This document shows, piece by piece, positions 1-8,077 of a stretch of 48,001 bases of DNA. This stretch comes from Nitrososphaerota archaeon (lineage in GTDB: Archaea > Thermoproteota > Nitrososphaeria > Conexivisphaerales > UBA164). Below the pieces are notes generated by a model. That model ran no database searches and was not told where the DNA came from. It saw only the letters and a program-made list of their open reading frames with translations. The stretch's first letter is position 1; the number at the start of each line of letters is the position of its first letter. The translations under genes and the position numbers were made by a program. The stretch spans positions 1-48,001 of the forward strand of contig JAFLXO010000006.1 of the NCBI GenBank assembly GCA_029786595.1. The letters run 5' to 3'.

Positions 1-1
1 A

Positions 2-247
2 TACGATATTGAAGTTACGAAGGAGTTAACGGAAATCAATGAGATGGTAAAAGCGCTCATTGAAAGGCGTTTTAAGGTTGAAGAAACCATCTTTGAGATC
101 GCCCAAGAAACATTGACAATAGATGTGCCTCAGAGCATGGAACTTATGGATGGGCTCCAGTATATCAAGAGGGCTACCTCAAACGATATATTCGATTTAA
201 TCAAGGGTATAAAGGAAGTAATATATAGAGAGAAGTATCTACCCTAA
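2..247 (+). CDS. C-terminal end of an unidentified protein (5' truncated by window)
   Basis: The frame is open from the left edge; the ORF track starts at an internal Met, but codons before it (YDIEVTKELTEINE) belong to the same frame. About 81 residues are visible, largely charged and helical, with no motif I recognise. The stop lies 7 bp before the amidohydrolase gene, so the two are probably co-transcribed. I cannot assign a function; the missing N-terminal part would be needed. Confidence 0.6.
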   Translation, partial: YDIEVTKELTEINEMVKALIERRFKVEETIFEIAQETLTIDVPQSMELMDGLQYIKRATSNDIFDLIKGIKEVIYREKYLP

Positions 248-254
248 AAATAGG

Positions 255-1535
255 ATGAAGACGCTCTACAGATCAAGGCTTCTTCTTCCAAGCGCGAGCT
301 CTGCAATCATTAAGGATGCCTCAATGATGGTAGAAGATGGCATAATCAAAGGGGTGGGCGCAGATAACGGGTTAGGGAAGGAGTGGAAGCCGGAGAAAAC
401 GGTAGACCTAGGGAATTCCCTGGTAATGCCGAGCTTTTCAAATCTTCATACACACGTAGCCATGGTTATGCTAAGGGGGGCCGCTGAAGGGAAGCCATTA
501 GATCTATGGTTAAATGACATGTGGGCGATCGAGGGCAGGCTTAACCACGATCAGCTCAGGGCTGGAAGCGTAGTTGGGTTATATGACTTGGTGAACTCCG
601 GCATTACATCATTTATAGATTTTTACGATGTAATGCCGATGCTGGAGGCGCTCAAGCTTTTCAAGGTTAAGGCGACCATAGGCCTTCCATTTCTGGAAAG
701 CTATAAAGAGATAAAGGATGAAAGTTGGCGTCGTATAAAAATGGTTAAACATTATGAAGATCTGATAACATCAGCAGGTGCAAGGATGGCACTTGCCCCC
801 CATTCCACTTATAGTTGTAGTGAGGAATTGCTCCGTGAGCTCGCGAAGTTAGATGAATATCCTGTGGAGACTCACGTTTCAGAGACTAATGATGAGGTTT
901 TAAAACTGAAGGAGAGAAGTGGGCTTTCACCATTCAAATATCTAAAAAAGGTTGGATTGTTAAATAATAGATTAATCGCTGCACACGGGGTATATATAAC
1001 GGAGGAGGAGATCGGGCTGGTAAGGGATTCTGGGGCAATATTAGCTCACTGTCCTAGGTCCAACGCTAGGTTGGGCTCGGGGATAGCGCCAGTATCTAAC
1101 CTCTTGGGGGAAGGGATAAGGATCGGTCTAGGGACTGACGGGCCGGCTAGCGGTGAAGACTTCGATATGTTCGAAGAGATGAGAATGGCGGTTTACCTTT
1201 CAAGGGCATCCACAGGGAACCCTTCAGCATTGGGGATCAGGGAAGTGCTCTATATGGCCACTGAAGCTGGTCACCATGCGTTGGGCGTGGGCTCGGGAAA
1301 GTTGGAAAACGGTTATCCAGCTGATTTTATATCGATAGGGCTGGATAGGCTTCCTGTTACGTGGGACCTGCTTTCATCAATTGTATACGGCGGTAGTTCT
1401 TCGATTATCAAGGATGTTTATCTAGACGGCAATCCTATTAAATTTGATTACCGCGTGCGAGTTTCAGACCAAATGGCATTGAAGGATAGTATTGAGGAAG
1501 TGAAGGCGTTCATGAACGGTGGAAAGGGTATCTAG
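255..1535 (+). CDS. mtaD: Amidohydrolase, 5'-methylthioadenosine/S-adenosylhomocysteine deaminase type
   Basis: 426 aa, usual length for the cytosine/chlorohydrolase branch of the amidohydrolase superfamily. The first metal motif is NLHTHVAM (His65, His67), followed by the family-typical MVMLRGAAEG. Later come ETHVSET and AAHGVYITEEE (metal and catalytic His/Glu) and the terminal metal ligand in LGTDGPASG. Known family reaction: hydrolytic deamination of SAH, MTA or adenosine to the inosyl product in the cytosol, part of methyl-cycle salvage. Substrate cannot be settled from sequence, and a guanine/atrazine-type deaminase is a weaker alternative. It is the second gene of an apparent operon that continues into egsA with a 1-bp gap. 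Confidence 0.85.
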   Translation: MKTLYRSRLLLPSASSAIIKDASMMVEDGIIKGVGADNGLGKEWKPEKTVDLGNSLVMPSFSNLHTHVAMVMLRGAAEGKPLDLWLNDMWAIEGRLNHDQLRAGSVVGLYDLVNSGITSFIDFYDVMPMLEALKLFKVKATIGLPFLESYKEIKDESWRRIKMVKHYEDLITSAGARMALAPHSTYSCSEELLRELAKLDEYPVETHVSETNDEVLKLKERSGLSPFKYLKKVGLLNNRLIAAHGVYITEEEIGLVRDSGAILAHCPRSNARLGSGIAPVSNLLGEGIRIGLGTDGPASGEDFDMFEEMRMAVYLSRASTGNPSALGIREVLYMATEAGHHALGVGSGKLENGYPADFISIGLDRLPVTWDLLSSIVYGGSSSIIKDVYLDGNPIKFDYRVRVSDQMALKDSIEEVKAFMNGGKGI

Positions 1536-1536
1536 T

Positions 1537-2574
1537 ATGGACCATCTGATGGAGCTCCCCAGTATGGTACTGATGGGGGAAGGGATCCTGGATAATTCGG
1601 AGCTCATTTCTAAGACATTTAAAATGGGGAGACGGGGGCTGGTCGTAACAGGGCCTCATGTTTGGCCGTTGTTTGGTAAAAAACTTTCAAATGGCTTGGG
1701 TGGGGTAGATCTTGAGATAGAAATGGTCGAAGAGCCAACAGTGGAGGTCGTGGAAACTCTAACCTCTAATTATATTGGAAAGGGGATAAATTTCATAGTA
1801 GGATTGGGTGGTGGCAAGAATATGGATGTTGCCAAGGTGGTTTCATACAGGCTCAGTGTACCATATATAAGTGTTCCAACCAACTCTTCACAGGACGGTA
1901 TAGCAAGCCCCATGGCTTCCCTAAGGGGGGCTGATAAACCATATTCACTCAAGGTGAGACCGCCGGTAGCAGTATTGGCTGACACCGATGTAATCCGTAG
2001 TGCACCAAAAGATCAGATAATAAGTGGTGTAGGCGAACTGATGGCCAAGGTGACAGCGGTACGAGATTGGCGCTTAGCTAGAGGAGATGTGGGGGAGTAT
2101 TATGGTGATTACGCTGCTAGGTTGGCACTGACAAGCGCCAATCACGCTATGCATAATGCCGCCAAAATAAATCAGCTCAATGAAGAAGGAATAAGGGGTC
2201 TAGTAGAAGCTTTGATAAGCGCTGGCGTAGCAGCAGGGATAGCTGGGTCTAGCAGGCCGTGTAGCGGTAGCGAGCATCTAATTTCTCATGCTTTAGGGGA
2301 AATCGCTCCACAAAAGGGGGTGCACGGCGAAAAGGTTGGGCTTGCAGCGGTATTAATAAGCTATTTTTATGGAATGAATTGGAGGCTTCTGATAGAAAAG
2401 CTGAAGGCCGCAGGCCTTCCGATCAAGTTCTCGGATATGGGAATAACAAAGGATGAACTCATTGAGGCCGTTGTGAGGGCGCCTGACCTCAGGCCAGACA
2501 GATATACTATATTACACAAGCTCAGGCCAGATCGTTCTAGAGTAGCCGTATCAATTGAAGCTGTTGATATATGA
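1537..2574 (+). CDS. egsA: sn-Glycerol-1-phosphate dehydrogenase
   Basis: 345 aa from the ATG at 1537. The ORF track begins at an upstream GTG (1519), but the ATG directly follows the deaminase stop and has a GGAAAGGG stretch 8 nt upstream, so I prefer it. The nucleotide-binding GLGGGKNMDVAK and the PTNSSQDGIASP segment are characteristic of the G1PDH/AraM family. Metal-ligand histidines sit in SEHLISHAL and GVHGEKVG. Known role: NAD(P)H-dependent reduction of DHAP to sn-glycerol-1-phosphate, the backbone of archaeal ether lipids. This is a strong archaeal marker. The stop overlaps the next gene by 4 bp (ATGA), implying translational coupling. Confidence 0.93.
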   Translation: MDHLMELPSMVLMGEGILDNSELISKTFKMGRRGLVVTGPHVWPLFGKKLSNGLGGVDLEIEMVEEPTVEVVETLTSNYIGKGINFIVGLGGGKNMDVAKVVSYRLSVPYISVPTNSSQDGIASPMASLRGADKPYSLKVRPPVAVLADTDVIRSAPKDQIISGVGELMAKVTAVRDWRLARGDVGEYYGDYAARLALTSANHAMHNAAKINQLNEEGIRGLVEALISAGVAAGIAGSSRPCSGSEHLISHALGEIAPQKGVHGEKVGLAAVLISYFYGMNWRLLIEKLKAAGLPIKFSDMGITKDELIEAVVRAPDLRPDRYTILHKLRPDRSRVAVSIEAVDI

Positions 2575-3326
2575 TTATTGATGCAGTAACCGAGGATGAT
2601 CTTAAATATCTTTCTTTCCCGCTGTTTAACAGCGAAAGAGCGTTATCTATTTTAGGCCGACTGTCATCAGTAGGGATTATTGATATCGAGCTAAAAAGAA
2701 TAGTTGGTAAGGGGCATAAGAGCGTAGTTCTAAGCGGTTCGTTATCAGGTGGAAAAAGGGTTGCCATAAAGGTACTGCGGACGGATACTATGGAAGATCG
2801 GCTTATCAGGGAAGCCAAATTCCTTAAAATGGCTAATTCTATCAGCATCGGGCCAAGGCTGATAGCGACGGATAAATATTTCATCATAATGGAAATGATC
2901 GAAGGAGAAAGGTTTACGGGTTGGCTTAAACGGGAAACTAAACCGGAGATAATAAAAGAGGTTGTTGGGAGTGCGTTATATCAAACATGGAAGCTCGACT
3001 CCATCGGCTTGGATCATGGGGAACTGAGTAACCCTGATGATCATCTTATAGTCGGTGAAACGAGCGTTACCATATTGGACTTTGAATCAGGCAGTGTTAT
3101 GAGGAGGCCTAAGAATTTTACATCCCTTTTCCAGTATCTTTTTGTACGGAGCTCAAGGGCGACCGAACTGGGATGGTTTTTTGGCATATCAGGTCAGGAA
3201 GAGGCAATATCGATAGCAAAAGATTACCGTAGGTCGCGTCCAAGCGATGCTATCGAATGCTTGAACCATATGTCCGATACAGGTCCAGCGTCAGCCCCTA
3301 AAGGGCCTTTTGGCTTAACGCCTTGA
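2571..3326 (+). CDS. Archaeal Ser/Thr protein kinase-like protein (COG2112/RIO-like)
   Basis: 251 aa. It resembles the predicted archaeal Ser/Thr kinases related to RIO/Bud32 kinases: ATP-binding lysine in RVAIKVLR, an IIMEMIEGE hinge, a catalytic loop reading HGELSNPDDHLI in place of HxDxxxxN, and ILDFESGS in the DFG position. About 40 N-terminal residues precede the kinase lobe and could be a helical or winged-helix segment. It is translationally coupled to egsA by a 4-bp overlap. Its 3' end overlaps the convergent gene by 29 bp. Substrate unknown; activity is inferred from motifs only. Confidence 0.7.
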   Translation: MIIDAVTEDDLKYLSFPLFNSERALSILGRLSSVGIIDIELKRIVGKGHKSVVLSGSLSGGKRVAIKVLRTDTMEDRLIREAKFLKMANSISIGPRLIATDKYFIIMEMIEGERFTGWLKRETKPEIIKEVVGSALYQTWKLDSIGLDHGELSNPDDHLIVGETSVTILDFESGSVMRRPKNFTSLFQYLFVRSSRATELGWFFGISGQEEAISIAKDYRRSRPSDAIECLNHMSDTGPASAPKGPFGLTP

Positions 3327-4077
3327 TTTCCTTGAGCAGAGAATCTTCTTTAAATATATCTTCTCCGGAAAGCCAAGTCCTACCTAACCGCGGTATCTGC
3401 TCTGGGTTCAGCAGTTGTAGAGAGTGCATCAAGTAGAAGTTAGCTTCGGGATTACGGCCGCTCTTAAAATGATCCTGAAACTTCCCTATAAACAGCTCAC
3501 CATCTGTTCTGTTCAACGCCCTTCGAATGGCAGTCGCCCTTCCCAACAATAGCGACCCAAAGGCGACGTCCTCTTCGAATACCTTGGAAAGGATAAGGAC
3601 TTTATCAGGGGCGGTTTCATTTAACTGCCTGTAAATATGAGATGGTGAAGGCATTTCCATCTTCGACAGTAGGTAAGCGTCAGCTAAGTATGTTGCAGCC
3701 ATTATGACGAACGGCCTCCTCATATCGATATCTAGTTGACGGCCAAGTACCAAGGCCCTGATAGCTGATTCCAGTGACGCGCGCAAGGCCTTTCCATAGA
3801 ACCTGCCTTCATCTCTATCAACCAATTCGTTGTACTTGAAGTCAAAATCTCTTATAGGAACGCTATGGCTGGCCGGTAAACTGAGGGGTATATTTGTGGG
3901 AATGAACTCGACCAACGATTTCCCGCTTCTAACCACCTTTCTTTCCCCAGTTGCTGGATAAACTAGTACATTAATTTCACAGCTGGGCCCAGCCTTGGGT
4001 GTCATATGGCAACCGGTCAACGCCAGTACCCTGTTACCGTAGAAAAGGTCCGCATACTGGATGATGATTTCGTTCAC
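3298..4077 (-). CDS. Uncharacterised protein, possibly degenerate nucleotidyltransferase fold
   Basis: 259 aa, no confident family. Residues about 15-45 (NRVLALTG then GPSCEINVLVY) look like the minimal nucleotidyltransferase signature GSx(n)SDIDLLV, but the metal-binding DxD would be ExN, so catalysis is doubtful. The rest is largely alpha-helical. It is transcribed away from glyS, whose ATG is about 65 bp beyond this gene's start, leaving a short divergent promoter region. Its 3' end overlaps the kinase gene by 29 bp. The ORF is long and cleanly ended, so it is likely real; the function is unknown. Confidence 0.55.
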   Translation of the reverse strand: MNEIIIQYADLFYGNRVLALTGCHMTPKAGPSCEINVLVYPATGERKVVRSGKSLVEFIPTNIPLSLPASHSVPIRDFDFKYNELVDRDEGRFYGKALRASLESAIRALVLGRQLDIDMRRPFVIMAATYLADAYLLSKMEMPSPSHIYRQLNETAPDKVLILSKVFEEDVAFGSLLLGRATAIRRALNRTDGELFIGKFQDHFKSGRNPEANFYLMHSLQLLNPEQIPRLGRTWLSGEDIFKEDSLLKEIKALSQKAL

Positions 4078-4141
4078 GCGGTCGTTATAACCAGCATAGA
4101 TATAAGGTTTAAGAATAGCTGATTAGTAGGAAGTGGATATA

Positions 4142-5800
4142 ATGTCCAAGCTTGACGAAGTGTTAAACCTCGCAAAGATTAAAGGTTATTTCTGGCCCGC
4201 CTACGATGTATATGGTGGTTCAAGCGGGTTCTATGTACTTGGTCCTTACGGGGTTATACTGACTAATGGTATTACATCGCTCTGGCGCCAGCTCTTTGTG
4301 AGGCCTATGGGATTTCTTGAGATAGATGCGCCATCTGTAACTCCGTATAAGGTGCTTAAATCATCCGGTCACGTCGATAACTTCAAGGATCCGATGGCGG
4401 AGTGCTCGAACTGCCATAATAAATATCGGGCCGATAATCTTCTTTCGGAGGCAGGGAAGGAGATCAGTGAAAGCGCATCTCCTGAGGCCATGCAACTGGC
4501 CTTAAATGATGACCATATCAGATGCCCAAACTGCGGATTCACAAACTGGGTGGTCAAGCCCTTTATGACCATGTTTTCAACTAACATAGGGCCCTATGAG
4601 AACAGCGAGGGTTTTCTCAGGCCTGAGACAGCCCAGGGGATATTCGTAGAATTTCAGAGGTTGCTCAGCCTGAACAGAGGTAAATTACCGATGGGCGTCA
4701 GTCAGGCCGGAAGAGGCTTCAGAAATGAAATCTCCCCCCGGCAGTCGATAATCAGGCTTAGGGAGTTTCATATGTTGGAAGTGGAACTGTTCATAGATCC
4801 GGCGGCTAAGGTTTCTGTTATTCGCCCCTCTGAGAAAAGGCTGCCAATCCTTCATGAGGCCATCCTCTCAGCTGGTAGGGCTGAACCCGATCATTTAACT
4901 TTGGTGGAGGCCTTAGATAAGGGAATAGTGAAGAATGAATGGCTTGGAATGTTTATGCAGCTTTCGCTTGAGCTCCTGTGCAACCTCGGTGTGCCCGTTG
5001 AAAGACAGCGGTTTAGGGAGAAGCTCAAGGGGGAAAGGGCCCACTATTCAGCTCAAACCTTTGACCATGAGGTGTTCATCGAGGAAGTGGGCTGGCTTGA
5101 AGTGGCCGGTCACGCCTACAGGACGGACTATGATCTGAAGTCACATATGAAGGGCAGTGGACAGGACATGACCGTCTCGGTAGATCTAGAGTCACCGATC
5201 AGCGTACCAAAGAAGAAGGTAAATTTCAGGATTGATGCCCTTAAACTAAGGTACCCAGAATCTTGGCAGGGTATACTGGCCGGGGGATATAGGCTGGATG
5301 AAAATGGCGTCCTATTCAACGGCACCCCAATAGATAGGGATGTATATACCATTAATGAGACCGTGGAAGTCGTGAAAGTACGGAAGATCATACCTCATGT
5401 AGTTGAACCAAGTTTTGGGCTCGAGAGGCTCATGCTAGCCTGCATGTACTTTGCTTATCAGAAGAAAGATGATAGGATAGTCCTCAGCGTACCTGGTGGT
5501 GTAATTAAAAGAGTAGCGGCCGTCTTTCCACTTCTTAGTAAGCCGGAACTTACACTAAGGGCTCAAGAAGTAAGGGAAAGGCTCCTTAAAGCCGGCATAG
5601 ACGTAATTTATGATGATTCAGGGTCTATAGGAAGAAGATATGCGCGGGTAGATGAGGCAGGAGTACCGATCGCCATAACCATTGATCATCAGTCGCTCGA
5701 AGATGGGACAGTGACCGTAAGGAACAGGGATACATGGGAACAAGTAAGGAAACCAGAGGACCAGCTTGTATCCTTTATGGAATCGTTAAGCCTATATTAG
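4142..5800 (+). CDS. glyS: Glycyl-tRNA synthetase, archaeal/eukaryotic alpha2 type
   Basis: 552 aa from the ATG at 4142; the ORF track's GTG at 4133 lies inside the likely ribosome-binding stretch TAGGAAGTGG. Class II synthetase: GYFWPAYDVYGG at the N-terminus, the glycine-specific LRPETAQGIF, motif 2 GRGFRNEISPR with REFHMLEVE, and motif 3 near FGLERLML. Cys88/Cys91 (CSNC) and Cys128/Cys131 (CPNC) form a zinc-ribbon-like insertion. The last 100 residues form the HGTP anticodon-binding domain. Role: charging tRNA-Gly in the cytosol. Single-gene unit followed by a 240-bp gap. Confidence 0.95.
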   Translation: MSKLDEVLNLAKIKGYFWPAYDVYGGSSGFYVLGPYGVILTNGITSLWRQLFVRPMGFLEIDAPSVTPYKVLKSSGHVDNFKDPMAECSNCHNKYRADNLLSEAGKEISESASPEAMQLALNDDHIRCPNCGFTNWVVKPFMTMFSTNIGPYENSEGFLRPETAQGIFVEFQRLLSLNRGKLPMGVSQAGRGFRNEISPRQSIIRLREFHMLEVELFIDPAAKVSVIRPSEKRLPILHEAILSAGRAEPDHLTLVEALDKGIVKNEWLGMFMQLSLELLCNLGVPVERQRFREKLKGERAHYSAQTFDHEVFIEEVGWLEVAGHAYRTDYDLKSHMKGSGQDMTVSVDLESPISVPKKKVNFRIDALKLRYPESWQGILAGGYRLDENGVLFNGTPIDRDVYTINETVEVVKVRKIIPHVVEPSFGLERLMLACMYFAYQKKDDRIVLSVPGGVIKRVAAVFPLLSKPELTLRAQEVRERLLKAGIDVIYDDSGSIGRRYARVDEAGVPIAITIDHQSLEDGTVTVRNRDTWEQVRKPEDQLVSFMESLSLY

Positions 5801-6040
5801 AGGTACACTGTAATGAGTACCCTATATCGGCATAAACGGATTTCAGGCATATATTCTAACCTACAAAGTGTGTAATCTAGCCTATAGAATCAACCTCAGA
5901 TTGAGCTGTATTAAGGCGATAGAAGTTATCTATGAATTTTAACCCATACTAGTGCTTATGGTTGGCGTTTTACTAGAAAGCGTGCGCCTATTGATGTTTA
6001 GGAGAAGAGTATTTAAGACAGAAAATTACTTAACTACTTA
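5801..6040 (+). promoter_or_regulatory. Intergenic region: weak hairpin after glyS and promoter of the RPC34-like gene
   Basis: Just past the glyS stop, GGTAC and GTACC form a short inverted repeat (about 5802-5820) that could help end transcription. At 6008-6016 GTATTTAAG makes a TATA-like box about 28 nt before the ATG at 6041. With no Shine-Dalgarno sequence near the ATG, a leaderless transcript is likely. I see no coding potential in the rest. Confidence 0.5.
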
Positions 6041-6403
6041 ATGGAAGAAGAAGATCTGATAAGCCTTGTTTACAAATTGGTCCTAGAAAACGGTGAACCG
6101 GGGATACTCCAAAGCGAACTATGGAAGAAGCTAGATCTGACTAGTAGAGATGGCTCAAGAATAGCCACTAGGTTGGAGAAACGTAGGCTGATTAAAAGGG
6201 AGAGGGTGCTTGAAGAGGGCAGATGGACGTATAGGCTCAAGTCACTGGTTATACCAGTAGCTACAAAGAGCATAGAGGAGGCTCCATGTATAACCTGCAC
6301 TGACCTGTATAGGTGTAGCATAGATGGTATAATATCCCCCCTGACCTGTGACAAGATTGAAAGGTGGGTCATTGAAGAATACCGGGCGGCGTCTGTGGCA
6401 TGA
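6041..6403 (+). CDS. RPC34/RPC39-like winged-helix protein with C-terminal Cys cluster
   Basis: 120 aa. Residues 1-65 form a winged helix (GILQSELWKKLDL, then GSRIATRLEKRRLIKR as recognition helix). Cys83, 86, 92 and 103 are spaced C-x2-C-x5-C-x10-C in APCITC..C..GIISPLTC, followed by a Trp-containing helix. From memory, the same spacing and the G-x-I-S-P context occur in the C-terminal 4Fe-4S tail of the eukaryotic Pol III subunit RPC39/RPC34. I infer an Fe-S transcription-initiation-type protein or a regulator of that fold. It is coupled to rlmE by a 4-bp overlap. Alternative: a generic wHTH regulator with a zinc knuckle. Confidence 0.65.
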   Translation: MEEEDLISLVYKLVLENGEPGILQSELWKKLDLTSRDGSRIATRLEKRRLIKRERVLEEGRWTYRLKSLVIPVATKSIEEAPCITCTDLYRCSIDGIISPLTCDKIERWVIEEYRAASVA

Positions 6404-6987
6404 GGCTCAGCGAAGCGAAAAGGGACCATTATAGGAAGCTGGCCAGAAAACAGGGCTTCAGGAGCCGCGCGGCTTACAAACTGCTGCAGCTGAATAAGAA
6501 GTACAACTTCTTAGCGGAGGGTAACCGTGTATTGGACCTTGGGGCCTCTCCGGGCGGCTGGTCTCAGGCTGCATCAGACGCTATAGGTGAAAAAGGATTC
6601 GTAATGGCCGTTGACCTGAGGCCGGTGAACGTAAACCGCCAGAACATAGGCGCTATCAAGGGAAACGTGTTCGACGATAAAACGCTCTTGGACATAGGAG
6701 ATGGTTTCGATGTAGTCCTATCAGATATGGCTCCCCATATGACTGGTGTGTGGGAACACGACCAGATGAGGCAGGAAAATCTGGCTAGGCGGGCTTCTGA
6801 AATTGCCTTACGAACTTTGAAACCAGGCGGCTCGTTCATTTGTAAGGTGTTCGATGGTGAAGGGATCGTTGAACTTGTGAGGGATCTCAGGAAAGGCTTC
6901 GATTTTGTTAATATGACAAAGCCCAAGGCCAGCAGGAGGGAGAGCAGCGAACTCTATGTAGTGTGCAAAGGGCGACATGTTAACTGA
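6400..6987 (+). CDS. rlmE: 23S rRNA 2'-O-uridine methyltransferase (FtsJ/RrmJ family)
   Basis: 195 aa. SAM-binding motif I is VLDLGASPGGW; the K-D-K-E catalytic tetrad is visible as RAAYKLLQ, LSDMAPHMTG, FICKVFDG and SSELYVV. Length and motif order match bacterial/archaeal FtsJ, which methylates the 2'-OH of a conserved U in the A-loop of 23S rRNA. Other archaeal FtsJ-like enzymes modify tRNA, so the RNA target is inferred. The start overlaps the stop of the RPC34-like gene (ATGA). Convergent with tyrS, separated by only about 10 bp. Confidence 0.92.
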   Translation: MRLSEAKRDHYRKLARKQGFRSRAAYKLLQLNKKYNFLAEGNRVLDLGASPGGWSQAASDAIGEKGFVMAVDLRPVNVNRQNIGAIKGNVFDDKTLLDIGDGFDVVLSDMAPHMTGVWEHDQMRQENLARRASEIALRTLKPGGSFICKVFDGEGIVELVRDLRKGFDFVNMTKPKASRRESSELYVVCKGRHVN

Positions 6988-6997
6988 CCAGTGTTTG

Positions 6998-8035
6998 TTA
7001 TGTGTTTTCTATCAGCTGTGCGTAGTCGGGATCGTTTAATAACGATTTCCTGTACGGCGAAACCATAGAATCAATATAGCTGGCCAGCGACCCTTTGAGA
7101 TCCATGGGATGTAGTTTCCTGTTTACTAACGCTTCTTCAACTTCTTGATAACTGTTAAACTCGATATCGCCTCCATATTTAGCCGACCTTTCAACCTTCA
7201 TCAATTTGAACTCGTGGAACACTAGATATCTAGTCATCTCCAGCACCGGGTTTCCGATGGTCTTGTCGAGAGGACACCAGGCCCTGGCTAGCTTATCCCT
7301 GATTGACGCCGTGCTATCGTGAATGAATATGGCTGACCCAGGCTTTGATTTGCTCATCTTGGAAAATTCCACATCATCTATTTTTGTAGGTTGTTCCAAG
7401 CTTGGGAGCAAATGGTGGTGGACGGCCACAGGCGGCTTCCATCCCAACCTTGGAAATATATCCCTGACTAACATGTGAACCTTCCTCTGGTCCATGCCAG
7501 CGTGGGCTATATCAACACGCAACGCCCTTATATCGTTAGCCTGCATTACCGGGTATAGATACTGTGACATATCCAAGTTATCACCATCGGATCTACCCAT
7601 TATGGTAAGCGTTCTCTTTGCCCTGTTCATATTAACCTGCTTTGAGAGTTGTATTAGATTCTTCCAGTATTCATCATTTCCCTTATAGAGTTCACTTCCT
7701 AGCAACGTGTTTACACCAGGAGCAAACGCCTTGAATGCCCTTTCATAGGATCTCGATGCCGCCACTATCCTGTCCCAGTTCCCGCCAAGTTTGTCGTTTA
7801 TATAACTGTGCCAGTCTGCTAGAAAGATAGTTACATCAACGCCAGCTTCCAAAAAATCTCTAAGTTTAAGCCCAGTTATTAGTAGGCTTCCCAAGTGCAG
7901 AGGGCCAGAAATCTCCAACCCTATGTAATGTTTCAGCCTAAATCCGCCAGCAAGTTCAGCCTTCAGTTCATCAATGCCCACCACTTCTTCTGTGGGCTCC
8001 TTGCTTATCAGGTCCATTCTTTGTTCTGTATTCAT
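6998..8035 (-). CDS. tyrS: Tyrosyl-tRNA synthetase
   Basis: 345 aa from the ATG at 8035. The track's GTG at 8047 is possible, but the ATG aligns better with archaeal TyrRS N-termini. Class I signatures: EISGPLHLGS as the HIGH motif and FSKMSKSKPGS as KMSKS. The tyrosine pocket is recognisable in LYPVMQANDI and AHAGMDQRKVHML. The C-terminal half carries NPVLEMTRYLVF and the LHPMDLKGSLA helix of the archaeal compact form. Charges tRNA-Tyr. Upstream neighbour on the same strand is radA, 31-43 bp away, so a shared transcript is plausible. Confidence 0.93.
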   Translation of the reverse strand: MNTEQRMDLISKEPTEEVVGIDELKAELAGGFRLKHYIGLEISGPLHLGSLLITGLKLRDFLEAGVDVTIFLADWHSYINDKLGGNWDRIVAASRSYERAFKAFAPGVNTLLGSELYKGNDEYWKNLIQLSKQVNMNRAKRTLTIMGRSDGDNLDMSQYLYPVMQANDIRALRVDIAHAGMDQRKVHMLVRDIFPRLGWKPPVAVHHHLLPSLEQPTKIDDVEFSKMSKSKPGSAIFIHDSTASIRDKLARAWCPLDKTIGNPVLEMTRYLVFHEFKLMKVERSAKYGGDIEFNSYQEVEEALVNRKLHPMDLKGSLASYIDSMVSPYRKSLLNDPDYAQLIENT

Positions 8036-8077
8036 TAATGAGGGCACCGAGGTTGTTGTTTTTTCACATTCTGCAGC

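Noticed and set aside
6070-6429. 119-aa minus-strand ORF over the RPC34-like gene
   Set aside because: The plus-strand frame carries the conserved Cys spacing, a promoter and coupling to rlmE; the minus frame has no signal.
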